Shown: positions 45,778 to 54,030 of the stretch, one piece after another | Layout of the letters: every line of letters begins with the position of its first letter | Numbering within the stretch: the first letter of the stretch is position 1 | DNA from: Clostridiales bacterium | Lineage (GTDB): Bacteria > Bacillota > Clostridia > Lachnospirales > Lachnospiraceae | DNA: 64,000 nucleotides | Assembly: GCA_015655075.1 (NCBI GenBank) | Contig: JAATFT010000079.1 | Span: forward strand, 1 to 64,000 | Direction of reading: 5' to 3' | The notes under the pieces: model-generated | The model's database searches: none | Told to the model about the DNA's origin: nothing | The model's input: the letters and a program-made list of their open reading frames with translations, nothing else | Program-made: the position numbers and the translations under genes

Positions 45778-46113
45778 ATGATTAGAATTAAAGAGCACCC
45801 GATTCTTGGAAAGATTGAAAAGGGTCGCTTAGTAAAATTCATATATAACGGACAGGTCATGGAAGGCTTTGATGGAGAACCAATTGCTGCGGCATTAAAA
45901 GCAGCCGGTATTTTAATCAATCATTATACGGAAAAAAGGCAGGAACCAAGAGGCATGTTCTGCGCGATTGGCCGCTGCACAGATTGTATTATGATTGTCG
46001 ACAGTAAGTCAAATGTCAGGACCTGCATTACTAAATTAAATGAAGGAATGGTTGTAGAGACACAGTATGGTGCAGGACGTAATAAGGAGGATTTCAATCG
46101 TGAAGAGATTTGA
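45778..46113 (+). CDS. [2Fe-2S] small subunit of an opine/HcnA-type amine dehydrogenase
   Basis: 111 residues. The Cys cluster FCAIGRCTDCIM...RTCI (C-x5-C-x2-C ... C) and the frame VKFIYNGQVMEGFDGEPIAAALKAAGI match the N-terminal ferredoxin-like part of sarcosine oxidase alpha, or the stand-alone gamma subunits (HcnA, OoxC-like, hydroxyproline dehydrogenase). It carries electrons from the FAD subunits. GGAAGGAGGG precedes the ATG; the gene overlaps the next by 14 bases. Confidence 0.88.
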   Translation: MIRIKEHPILGKIEKGRLVKFIYNGQVMEGFDGEPIAAALKAAGILINHYTEKRQEPRGMFCAIGRCTDCIMIVDSKSNVRTCITKLNEGMVVETQYGAGRNKEDFNREEI

Positions 46114-47689
46114 TCTTATTGTAGTAGGTGCCGGACCGGCAGGGTTGTCTGCAGCCGTAGAAGCTGCTAAATGTAATCTTCGGGTGATCGTATTTGACGA
46201 AAATAATCAACCGGGAGGGCAGTTATTTAAGCAAATACATAAATTTTTTGGCTCAAAAGAAAATAAAGCAAAAGTCCGCGGATATAATATCGGCAAAGAA
46301 CTTTTGGAGGAAGCCGCCAGGTACCAGGTCCAGGTGAAGCTTGAATCAACAGTAATCGGTATTTATACGGAAAAAGAAGTTCTTGTTATGAACGGGGGGC
46401 AGGTAAAGCATTATAAAGGTGATACCATATTGATTGCAACAGGTGCTTCGGAAAATGTAGCTCCATTTTCAGGCTGGACTCTGCCCGGTGTGATTGGTGC
46501 CGGCGCAGCCCAGACTATGTTGAATCTTCATGGCATCTTACCGGGAAAAAAGGTTTTGATGTTAGGAAGTGGAAATGTAGGTTTAGTGGTTGCATTTCAA
46601 TTGCTGCAGTGCGGGTGTGATATTGTCGCAATGGTAGATGCCGCCCCTAAAATAGGCGGATATGGTGTTCATGCGTCAAAATTAACACGAACAGGAATTA
46701 CGTTCTATCTCTCACATACTATTATTCGTGCTGAGGGGAAAGAACATGTCGAACGTGTTGTAATAGGAGAAGTGGACAAAGTATTTAACCTTGTTCCCGG
46801 AACAGAGCAGGGAATGGAGGTAGATACTATCTGTATGGCAGTCGGATTATCACCGATGCTGCAATTATGTCAAATGGCCGGATGCGAGGTGAAAATAGAC
46901 AAAGCAAAGGGCGGACTCATCCCGGTTTGCAATGAATATGGCGAAACCAGTATTCCCGGAATCTATACCGCAGGAGATGTATCCGGTATTGAGGAAGCAA
47001 GCTCGGCAATGCTCGAAGGAAGAATTTCAGGTTTGGCTGCTGCCGCGCATTTAGGATATTTGGAGAAAGAAATAATGGAGCAAAAGGTCCTTTCATTAAG
47101 CGGGTCACTGAACAATTTGCGGGGAGGTCTGTTCTCACCGGGAAACAAAGGAAAAAATTTGTTGAAAACAGAGGAAGGAATTGAATTATCTCAAAGCTTA
47201 TTGACAAAAGGCTATCTTGACATGCAAGAGGTTGAAAAATTCCCCGGAGTAACCAGCTGTTCTAAGATACATCCGGTTATAGAGTGTACGCAAAATATTC
47301 CATGCAATCCCTGTCAGGATGCCTGTCCAAGGAATTGTATCAGTATAGGCGATTGTATAACGGCACTTCCCATTGTTAAAAAAAACAGCGATTGTACCGG
47401 TTGTGGAATGTGTGTGGCTTCTTGTTCGGGTCAGGCAATCTTTCTGATAGATACTAATTATCAGGATAACTATTCTGCCATAACGATTCCCTATGAATTC
47501 CTGCCTGTGCCTGAACAAGGTGAACATGGGTGGGCACTAAACCGTATGGGAGGAAAAATATGTGAAGCGGAGATTATAAAGGTAAAGTCGCTGAAAGCTT
47601 TTGATAAGACGACGCTTTTGACAATGAAAGTACCATTGGAGTGGAGTTCACAGGCAAGATTTTATAAAAGGAGGGAAATCAGTGAATAA
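46100..47689 (+). CDS. FAD/NAD amine-dehydrogenase subunit with ferredoxin domain (HcnB/OoxA-like)
   Basis: About 530 residues from GTG 46100, placed by AAGGAGG 9 bases ahead. The FAD Rossmann motif LIVVGAGPAGLSA is at residue 6 and FDENNQPGGQLF follows; a second Rossmann motif KVLMLGSGNVGLVV lies near 150. The region near residue 390 has C-x2-C-x3-C-x3-C twice (NPCQDACPRNC and CTGCGMCVASC), i.e. two cubane-type cluster sites. That is more than in HcnB. It accepts electrons from the substrate-oxidising subunit. Confidence 0.87.
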   Translation: MKRFDLIVVGAGPAGLSAAVEAAKCNLRVIVFDENNQPGGQLFKQIHKFFGSKENKAKVRGYNIGKELLEEAARYQVQVKLESTVIGIYTEKEVLVMNGGQVKHYKGDTILIATGASENVAPFSGWTLPGVIGAGAAQTMLNLHGILPGKKVLMLGSGNVGLVVAFQLLQCGCDIVAMVDAAPKIGGYGVHASKLTRTGITFYLSHTIIRAEGKEHVERVVIGEVDKVFNLVPGTEQGMEVDTICMAVGLSPMLQLCQMAGCEVKIDKAKGGLIPVCNEYGETSIPGIYTAGDVSGIEEASSAMLEGRISGLAAAAHLGYLEKEIMEQKVLSLSGSLNNLRGGLFSPGNKGKNLLKTEEGIELSQSLLTKGYLDMQEVEKFPGVTSCSKIHPVIECTQNIPCNPCQDACPRNCISIGDCITALPIVKKNSDCTGCGMCVASCSGQAIFLIDTNYQDNYSAITIPYEFLPVPEQGEHGWALNRMGGKICEAEIIKVKSLKAFDKTTLLTMKVPLEWSSQARFYKRREISE

Positions 47690-48005
47690 TGTGAATAACC
47701 GATTGTGTCAGATTGGAAGTTTTATTCCGGAGTCAGATGATGATGTCATTATTTGCAGATGTGAAGAGATAACAAAGGGTGATATACGAAAAGCAGTTCA
47801 TGAGGGCATGTTTACATTGACAGAAATCCGCAGATATTTAAGAGTCGGTATGGGGCTTTGCCAGGGACAGAGCTGCAGCCGGCAGACAAAATTAATTGTT
47901 TCCGGGGAACTTGGAATACCGGATTATAAGCTGGAGCCGGTAACCTCCCGATCACCAATGCGCCCGATAGAAATGAAAATATGGGGAAATGAAAATGGCT
48001 TATGA
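47682..48005 (+). CDS. BFD-like [2Fe-2S] protein
   Basis: 107 residues from GTG 47682, after AAAAGGAGGG, overlapping the previous gene by 8 bases. The cluster cysteines ICRCEEIT and LCQGQSC fit BFD-type [2Fe-2S] domains, here a free-standing subunit; in sarcosine-oxidase-type enzymes it is part of the alpha chain. It is probably an electron relay within the dehydrogenase. Confidence 0.85.
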   Translation: MNNVNNRLCQIGSFIPESDDDVIICRCEEITKGDIRKAVHEGMFTLTEIRRYLRVGMGLCQGQSCSRQTKLIVSGELGIPDYKLEPVTSRSPMRPIEMKIWGNENGL

Positions 48006-48034
48006 TTTTCGGATAAGAGAAAGAGGGCATTGAA

Positions 48035-49162
48035 ATGAAGAATAGTGCGGAGGTAATTATCATTGGGGGCGGTATAATAGGATGTGCGACGGCATACTAT
48101 TTAGCTAAATCAGGTTGTTCTGTAATTGTGTTGGAAAAAAGTTCAAGTATAGGAGACGGCGGTTCCAGCAGAAATGGCGGGGGTGTCAGACAATCAGGAA
48201 GAGATTCCCGTGAGTTACCGTTAGCAGCCTATGCAATCAAGAATATATGGCCTACATTATCTGAAGAATTAGAATTGGATATTGAATATTGTCAGGCCGG
48301 GAATTTGAGGCTGGGTAAAACAGAAGAGCATTTGAAGATATTGAAAGAATTAGCGAAAAGCGCAAATGCTTTTGGAATTGAAGTTAATATGATTTCAGGA
48401 GAAAATGTACATAGAATTAATCCATATCTTGCAGATGAGGTGATAGGAGCAAGCTGGTGTCCAACGGATGGGCATGCCAATCCGCTGCTTACTACACTTG
48501 GGTACTATAGAAAAGCGAGAGCATTAGGTGTCTGTTTTATGACGAATGAAAATGTCATAAGCATACAAAAGGTGAAAGGAAGAAGCAAATGTGTAGTTAC
48601 CGAACAAAATATCTATGAATCCGATTCTGTTGTTTTGGCGGCAGGATATGCGAGCAAAAAAATAGGCGAAACAATAGGCATCTCGCTGCCGTTGATTCCG
48701 GAACTATTGGAATGCCTAGTCACGGAAGCTGAAACGAAGATGTTTTCTCAAATGCTAGGTACTGCAGAAGCGGATTTTTATGGACACCAAAGTAAACATG
48801 GTTCATTTGTATTCGGCGGAAGTTCAGGCTTTGAAGTATACAATGGAGATAAGGAAAAAGAATATTCTTCCAGTATTACAGCTGCCTGTATTTGCAGAGG
48901 GATTATGAAATATATACCAAAGCTATCAGATATAAAGATTGTAAGAACCTGGGCCGGCTGGATGGATAGATGTGCGGACAAAGTTCCGATAATCAGTGGT
49001 GTAGAAGAGGTACCCGGTCTGGCGATAGCCTGTGGGTTTACTGGTCATGGTTTTGGTATTGCGCCTGCGGTGGGTTTAATGCTGGCACAGATAGTACGGA
49101 CCGGAAAAAGTGAATTGGATTTATGTTCACTGAAATATGACCGCTTTCGTGCAAAAGGTTAA
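48035..49162 (+). CDS. FAD-dependent amine/amino-acid dehydrogenase (DadA/OoxB-like)
   Basis: 375 residues. The FAD motif VIIIGGGIIGCATAYYLA is near residue 5 and a Gly-rich SSRNGGGVRQSG near 43; the C-terminal VRTWAGWMDRC...AIACGFTGHGFGIAPAVG is the DAO-family end. This subunit should oxidise a secondary or primary amine to an imine; hydrolysis gives an oxo acid plus amine. The covalent-flavin His of some homologues is not evident. Substrate class only: sarcosine, opine, D-amino acid or proline-like compounds. Confidence 0.87.
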   Translation: MKNSAEVIIIGGGIIGCATAYYLAKSGCSVIVLEKSSSIGDGGSSRNGGGVRQSGRDSRELPLAAYAIKNIWPTLSEELELDIEYCQAGNLRLGKTEEHLKILKELAKSANAFGIEVNMISGENVHRINPYLADEVIGASWCPTDGHANPLLTTLGYYRKARALGVCFMTNENVISIQKVKGRSKCVVTEQNIYESDSVVLAAGYASKKIGETIGISLPLIPELLECLVTEAETKMFSQMLGTAEADFYGHQSKHGSFVFGGSSGFEVYNGDKEKEYSSSITAACICRGIMKYIPKLSDIKIVRTWAGWMDRCADKVPIISGVEEVPGLAIACGFTGHGFGIAPAVGLMLAQIVRTGKSELDLCSLKYDRFRAKG

Positions 49163-49609
49163 GCACATTAAGAATAAAATACTACATAAAGGCATACCGG
49201 AAGCTGCCCAAAAGGCCAAAGGATACGTTTAGTAGGCCAAACACCCATGAAGGAAGTTTAGAATATAGGAATAACGTACAACCTCCAATTGAGGTGGTGA
49301 ACGAATAACAGAATACGGGATTTAGCGACACCCTGCCGGTTTGGAAAATAAACCGGTGGGGTGCTTTGCCTTTGTATGGAATGAAATTTCCCGGGCTTTT
49401 TTTATTTTTTTGCTGAGGGGATATATCTTAATGAAAATATTTGTTACTGAAGATGACTTTTGGAACCCAGAGGAAAATTATAAATGATATAAAATGTAAA
49501 AAGTAAAGAACAATCGTTCCTTTTTCATTGACTATTTTTGGCAATTGTTTTATAATTTTATTGATTTTATAATAATCTATTATACAACAAGAAATTTGGT
49601 GAGTGATAT
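49163..49609. other. Intergenic region after the dehydrogenase genes
   Basis: No gene is seen. It has a small hairpin at about 49280-49294 (ACCTCCAATTGAGGT) and the strong hairpin at 49329-49363. The stretch 49180-49320 is less AT-rich than its flanks and could be a decayed element; I see no protein-like frame. Confidence 0.4.
49329..49363 (+). terminator. Intrinsic terminator after the catabolic island
   Basis: CACCCTGCCGGTTT (49329-49342) pairs with AAACCGGTGGGGTG (49350-49363), with G-T pairs, followed by a loosely T-rich tail. It lies 166 bases past the stop of the last dehydrogenase gene. Confidence 0.65.
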
Positions 49610-49990
49610 ATGAATTATGAGATTTTAAGTAAACAGCCAATAAATAAGGGGTATATTGGAATTATTGTTGAGGAGAGTCTTGATGACAACCGTATTATCA
49701 ATGGACTGGATGTCAGAAAAATGCATATAACAAATCATCCTGATCCGGTTAAACGATGGCATATGTACGAGGTACATGTATCAAGATATGAAATGAATGA
49801 ATTATCAAAGCATATTACGGATGACTGGTATATGCATTTTTGGAAGGGCAGGGATATTATTGCCATTTTTAAAGGAATATCCTTTGAGTTTAATTATGAT
49901 GATAAATCAACCTGGGATAATGTATTAAGATACGGACGCTCTCTGGGTTTGTCAGAGGAGCAGCTGGACTTTCCTATCAGCGGATTATAA
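49610..49990 (+). CDS. Hypothetical protein, 126 aa
   Basis: Start at ATG 49610 after GGTGAGTGA. The protein is soluble, mixed alpha/beta, with many aromatic residues (KRWHMYEVHVSRYEMNEL, DDWYMHFWKGRD). It resembles small uncharacterised proteins in Firmicutes, but I cannot name the family. It stands alone, 448 bases after the dehydrogenase cluster. Confidence 0.5.
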   Translation: MNYEILSKQPINKGYIGIIVEESLDDNRIINGLDVRKMHITNHPDPVKRWHMYEVHVSRYEMNELSKHITDDWYMHFWKGRDIIAIFKGISFEFNYDDKSTWDNVLRYGRSLGLSEEQLDFPISGL

Positions 49991-50247
49991 ATGAAATGAA
50001 ATTAGTAAGGGCGAAATAGTTCGAAGAGAATCCATGTTAACGGTAGCACGCGACATCTAAGACAGCTTATCAGTTCAAAGTTTAAGCTGATTGCCTGTCA
50101 AAAGAAAACTTGTGTGAACAAAGTGGGTTATATTCCCTTGGATGACAATATACTTTTTATTTTTCACTTTGTGCTGATTAAAAGCATAATTCACCGATAT
50201 CTGTTAAAATTAACTGCTGTCACCGAGATTATATTAAAGGAGATTTT

Positions 50248-50856
50248 ATGCAATACAAATCATTAGATGGGTATAATGTGGATATATATCAACAAATTAA
50301 AGTTCTGGAAACGATTATTAACTCCAGTGAATTGATGAAGGAAGCTCTGGAGAGGGCAAAGCTTTCAGGACTTGATAATTACTACATAGGAGCCGGCTGT
50401 ATCACCCAGACTGTCTGGAACTATCTTTTTTGTAATCCCTTAGATTATGGTATTAAGGATATAGATTTTGTTTATTTTGATGAAAAAAATATGGATTATG
50501 AAGCGGAGAATAAAGTGATTTCAAACTTAAAGGAGCTTTATTCTGATTTCAGAATTGAAGTTGATGTAAAAAATCAGGCAAGAGTACACCTATGGTATAA
50601 AGAGCATTTTGGATATGATATTATGCCTTATAAGTCCATTGAAGCTGCCATAAATACGTGGCCAACGACTGCTACCGCAATAGGGGTCAGAAAAGGTGGG
50701 AATAATAATCTGAAAGTGTATGCTCCTTTCGGATTAAATGATATGTTCGGTAAAATTGTAAGACCTAATAAAATACAAATAACGGAAGAAATTTATAGGA
50801 ATAAAATTTCAAATTGGCTGAAAAAGTGGCCGGAATTGACAATTATTCCATGGTAA
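50248..50856 (+). CDS. Nucleotidyltransferase-fold protein (NTP_transf_6-like)
   Basis: 202 residues. The N-terminal part (YYIGAGCITQTVWNYLF then IKDIDFVYFDEKNM, about residues 48-85) has the G-(x) and D-x-D pattern of the DUF925/NTP_transf_6 nucleotidyltransferase-like family. The matching Asp for metal is DIDFVYFD. A middle EVDVKNQARVHLWY supplies a third acidic residue. No target is known. AAGGAGATTT precedes the ATG. Single-gene unit. Confidence 0.75.
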   Translation: MQYKSLDGYNVDIYQQIKVLETIINSSELMKEALERAKLSGLDNYYIGAGCITQTVWNYLFCNPLDYGIKDIDFVYFDEKNMDYEAENKVISNLKELYSDFRIEVDVKNQARVHLWYKEHFGYDIMPYKSIEAAINTWPTTATAIGVRKGGNNNLKVYAPFGLNDMFGKIVRPNKIQITEEIYRNKISNWLKKWPELTIIPW

Positions 50857-51161
50857 TGAATATAAAAAGTGGTATAACCGGTATAACTGTCACCTTGACT
50901 GAAAATTTTCGGCTTACATTCTGGTAAAGTATTCAATACTTTTTAATATATTATATAGAGCGGATTATATTGCTTTATTGATTTCCTTTATTTTCTAAAA
51001 ATAAAGTATTGTTTATTAGATAAATAAGTAGTAGAATATTAATTGGCGGTGTCATGATATGTCAAATTATATCGAATGACATTTTATATTAGTTATAAAT
51101 AATACTGTATAAATCATGATAGATTTTGCCTATTTATTTACCTATAAGAATGGGGGACTTT
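50857..51161. other. AT-rich intergenic region, nothing recognised
   Basis: Very AT-rich. A weak TTGTTT-17-TAGAAT pair near 51009-51037 might serve the next gene. No gene, RNA or repeat family seen. Confidence 0.4.
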
Positions 51162-51758
51162 ATGAGAAAGAAATCGCACATCTCTTTAACGAATTACTTG
51201 ATAAAAAGTATGAAATTTGATGAATTAATGAATCATAAAAAGTCATTTTATATTGGCAGTATTTTACCCGACTGCATTCCTTCTTTTATAACAAGAAGAC
51301 ATAATATAGAAGAGACTTTTGGAATACTAAAAGAAGAAATTTTAAAAATCACGGATAACTATGATGTGGAGAGGGGTATTACAGGATACTATTCGAGACA
51401 TCTGGGTGTAGTTACCCATTATATAGCGGACTATTTTACATTACCCCATAATGATGTTTTTAAAGGAAATTTAAAGGATCACTGTACCTATGAAAGAGAC
51501 CTTAAACTGGCGCTTAAGTCTTATGTTAAAAGTGACGAGGCAGTGCGAAGACGTGAGGAGAACATGATATTTAAGTCGGTTGACGAAATTTTAAAATTTA
51601 TAAAGGAAATGCATGAAGAGTATCTGAAGGCAATAAAAGCAATTAAGGTGGACTGTATGTATATTGTGTATTTATGTCACAAGGTGGTGGATGCTATTCT
51701 GCAGATCTTTGAGATGAATTTTTACGAAAATCGTTTAAATCAAATGAAGGCCGCTTAA
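51162..51758 (+). CDS. Zinc-dependent phospholipase C-like protein
   Basis: About 198 residues from ATG 51162 (GGGGGAC ahead; 12 upstream codons lack a site). The pattern of His residues, SHISLTN near 4, GSILPDCIPSF near 34, RHNIEET near 48, GVVTHYIADYFTLPHND near 80 and HCTYERDL near 102, follows the Zn-dependent phospholipase C/S1-P1 fold. It lacks a signal peptide, so it is not the secreted toxin type. The role in the cell is unknown. Confidence 0.75.
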   Translation: MRKKSHISLTNYLIKSMKFDELMNHKKSFYIGSILPDCIPSFITRRHNIEETFGILKEEILKITDNYDVERGITGYYSRHLGVVTHYIADYFTLPHNDVFKGNLKDHCTYERDLKLALKSYVKSDEAVRRREENMIFKSVDEILKFIKEMHEEYLKAIKAIKVDCMYIVYLCHKVVDAILQIFEMNFYENRLNQMKAA

Positions 51759-51760
51759 AT

Positions 51761-51874
51761 TTAAATTCATTATTATTAACTGGAGCTGTCGCACTAACCT
51801 ATTCTCTACCATATATATTATTTAGCGCTTTGTTTAGCCGATCACTTGGTCATATGGTAGTTAAAATGCTCTAG
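51761..51874 (+). pseudogene. Possible tail of a lost membrane protein
   Basis: In frame +2, 37 codons with no start read like a hydrophobic membrane helix (LLLTGAVALTYSLPYILF), a basic turn and a stop at 51872. It sits between the phospholipase stop and a MITE. It may be the 3' end of a deleted transporter gene. Weak evidence. Confidence 0.3.
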
Positions 51875-51875
51875 A

Positions 51876-52033
51876 GCGTGTTTGAAAAATCATTGCACCG
51901 CTCTGACCGCCCCACTTTGCGGTATTCTGCGTCGAGATTTTGGGAGCGTAGCACCACTACGCACCCAAAATTGCTCCTTGCCTCCCACAAATTGGAGCGT
52001 CAGCAGCCCGGTACAAGCATTTTTCAAACACGC
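51876..52033. mobile_element. MITE-like element, family 1, copy B
   Basis: 158 bases with perfect 15-bp inverted ends (GCGTGTTTGAAAAAT at 51876-51890; complement at 52019-52033). The interior shares CTCTGACCGC and CCACTTTGCGGTAT with copy A at 25926-26087. It ends 9 bases from the ABC-F stop codon on the other strand, so its stem may end that transcript. Confidence 0.85.
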
Positions 52034-52042
52034 AAATCAATA

Positions 52043-53677
52043 TTAATTATCATCATCTTCGCGGTCAATCTGCATTACCTGTCTCTTGCGCGCGAATTCA
52101 TCGCTGTCTAAGTATTCATCATATGTTGTTACCTTATCAACTAAGCCGTTTGGCGTCAGTTCCATAATGCGGTTTGCAACGGTCTGGATAAATTGATGAT
52201 CCTGGGAAGTAAATAAGATTACACCGGGAAATTTTATTAAACCGTTATTTAAAGCAGTAATAGATTCCATATCCAGATGATTGGTTGGTTCATCCATAAT
52301 CAACACATTGGCACCGACAATCATCATCTTTGATAACATAACTCTTACCTTCTCACCGCCGGAAAGTACTCTTACCTTTTTAATACCTTCTTCGCCTGCA
52401 AAAAGCATTCTTCCTAAGAAACCGCGGACATAAGTAACATCTTTTTCCGGAGAGTAGGGCATAAGCCAGTCTACAATTGTATCATCGGTTTCAAAATCCC
52501 TGGTGTTGTCTTTGGGGAAATAAGATTGATTTGTTGTTATTCCACATTTATAATTACCCTCGTCCGGTTCTAAGTCCCCGGCCAGGATACGGAACAAGGT
52601 GGTGGTGGCTTGTGTGTTGGGCCCAACGAAGGCTATTTTTTCATCACGATTTACAGTAAAGGATATATTTTCCAGAATCTTTACCCCATCGATGGTTTTA
52701 GAAATATTTGAAACCGTAAGAACTTCATTACCGATTTCTCTGTTGGGCTTGAAGTCAATGTAAGGATACTTTCTGCTGGAGGGGCGGATTTCGTCTAATT
52801 CAATTTTTTCAAGGGCTTTTTTACGGGAAGTGGCCTGCTTGGATTTAGAAGCATTGGCACTGAATCTTTGAATAAATTCCTGTAATTCCTTAATTTTTTC
52901 TTCCTTCTTTTTATTGGCTTCCTTCATCTGCCGAACCATTAGCTGGCTGGATTCATACCAGAAATCATAATTACCGGAATAAAGCTGAATTTTAGCATAA
53001 TCAATATCTGCAATATGGGTACATACTTTATTCAGGAAATATCTGTCATGGGATACTACGATCACAGTATTTTCAAAATTAATCAAAAATTCTTCCAGCC
53101 AGCGTATGGCTTCTAAGTCCAAGTGGTTGGTGGGCTCGTCTAACAGCAGGATATCCGGATTGCCAAAGAGGGCCTGGGCTAATAATACCTTAACTTTTTC
53201 ACCGCCGTTTAATTCACCCATTAGTTTGTAATGTAAATCGCTTTCAATGCCAAGACCATTTAATAAAGTTGCCGCATCGGATTCCGCTTCCCAGCCGTTT
53301 AGGGTAGCAAATTCGCCTTCCAGTTCGCTGGCCTTGATTCCGTCGGCTTCCGTAAAGTTTTCTTTGGCATAGATGGCATCTTTTTCCTTCATAATATCAT
53401 ATAAGTGCTGATTACCCATAATTACGGTACTTAAGACATCGTACTCATCATATTTAAAATGATCCTGCTGTAAGAAAGATAGCCGCTGTCCGGGGGTTAT
53501 GATGATTTCACCCTTAGTGGGTTCCAATTGTCCGGATAAAATTTTTAAAAAGGTTGATTTACCTGTACCATTGGCTCCTATTAAACCATAGCAGTTACCT
53601 TCCGTGAATTTAATATTTACATCTTCAAATAAGGCTCTTTTGCCCAGCCTTAAAGTTACGTTGCTTGCCTGTATCAT
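52043..53677 (-). CDS. ABC-F protein, YbiT-like, with altered second P-loop
   Basis: 544 residues, two ABC domains and no membrane segments, so a ribosome-linked ABC-F ATPase (translation factor or antibiotic protection). NBD1 has an intact Walker A GANGTGKS (near 34) and signature LNGGEKVKV. The linker (about residues 240-320) is Lys/Glu-rich. NBD2 reads GPNTQATTT at 352-360 instead of GxxGxGKT: the catalytic-loop Lys is Thr358. The NBD2 signature LSGGEKVRV and Walker B VLIMDEPTNHLD are intact. A GAGAGG site precedes the ATG. Confidence 0.9.
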   Translation of the reverse strand: MIQASNVTLRLGKRALFEDVNIKFTEGNCYGLIGANGTGKSTFLKILSGQLEPTKGEIIITPGQRLSFLQQDHFKYDEYDVLSTVIMGNQHLYDIMKEKDAIYAKENFTEADGIKASELEGEFATLNGWEAESDAATLLNGLGIESDLHYKLMGELNGGEKVKVLLAQALFGNPDILLLDEPTNHLDLEAIRWLEEFLINFENTVIVVSHDRYFLNKVCTHIADIDYAKIQLYSGNYDFWYESSQLMVRQMKEANKKKEEKIKELQEFIQRFSANASKSKQATSRKKALEKIELDEIRPSSRKYPYIDFKPNREIGNEVLTVSNISKTIDGVKILENISFTVNRDEKIAFVGPNTQATTTLFRILAGDLEPDEGNYKCGITTNQSYFPKDNTRDFETDDTIVDWLMPYSPEKDVTYVRGFLGRMLFAGEEGIKKVRVLSGGEKVRVMLSKMMIVGANVLIMDEPTNHLDMESITALNNGLIKFPGVILFTSQDHQFIQTVANRIMELTPNGLVDKVTTYDEYLDSDEFARKRQVMQIDREDDDN

Positions 53678-54030
53678 TTTTATACCTCTCGATCATTATA
53701 CATGGTTAATATCATTTCTATTTTAACGTATATTTACTTTTTTGCAAGTATTTTATTGCTTTTTATGGGAAGGTGGAACTTATTCGGGTATTTGTACAAT
53801 CCGGAAGGCGTAAGAGACTGGATTATTGTGTGTTTAAATGGTATTTATTTAAGAAAAGATTTTACAGAAAATTAAATCGGCGGGTTTTGTTATAAAATAA
53901 AACATAGTAAGCTTAATGATTTTGTAAGAATTACTTAAGTTGTTAAATTTGTAGAATAAGGATACAATAAATTAAGTAATAAAATCAGGAAACAATTGCA
54001 TCCCTGTTTTCTGAAAAGTGGGAGGTTTAT
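53678..54030. other. Intergenic region between divergent ABC genes
   Basis: No gene seen. AT-rich region that must hold both promoters; TTGTTA...GATACAAT near 53939-53967 is a weak candidate for the exporter genes. Confidence 0.4.

Noticed and set aside
47298-47435. Separate ferredoxin gene inside the 46100 reading frame
   Set aside because: The Cys-rich part is in frame with the FAD subunit and has no start or ribosome site of its own; it is a domain.
49163-49328. Group II intron or transposase scar after the dehydrogenase genes
   Set aside because: The composition is unusual, but no intron domain V, reverse-transcriptase or transposase frame could be read.
51878-52111. 77-residue plus-strand frame across the MITE
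   Set aside because: It runs through the inverted-repeat element and into the opposite strand of the ABC-F gene; not protein-like.
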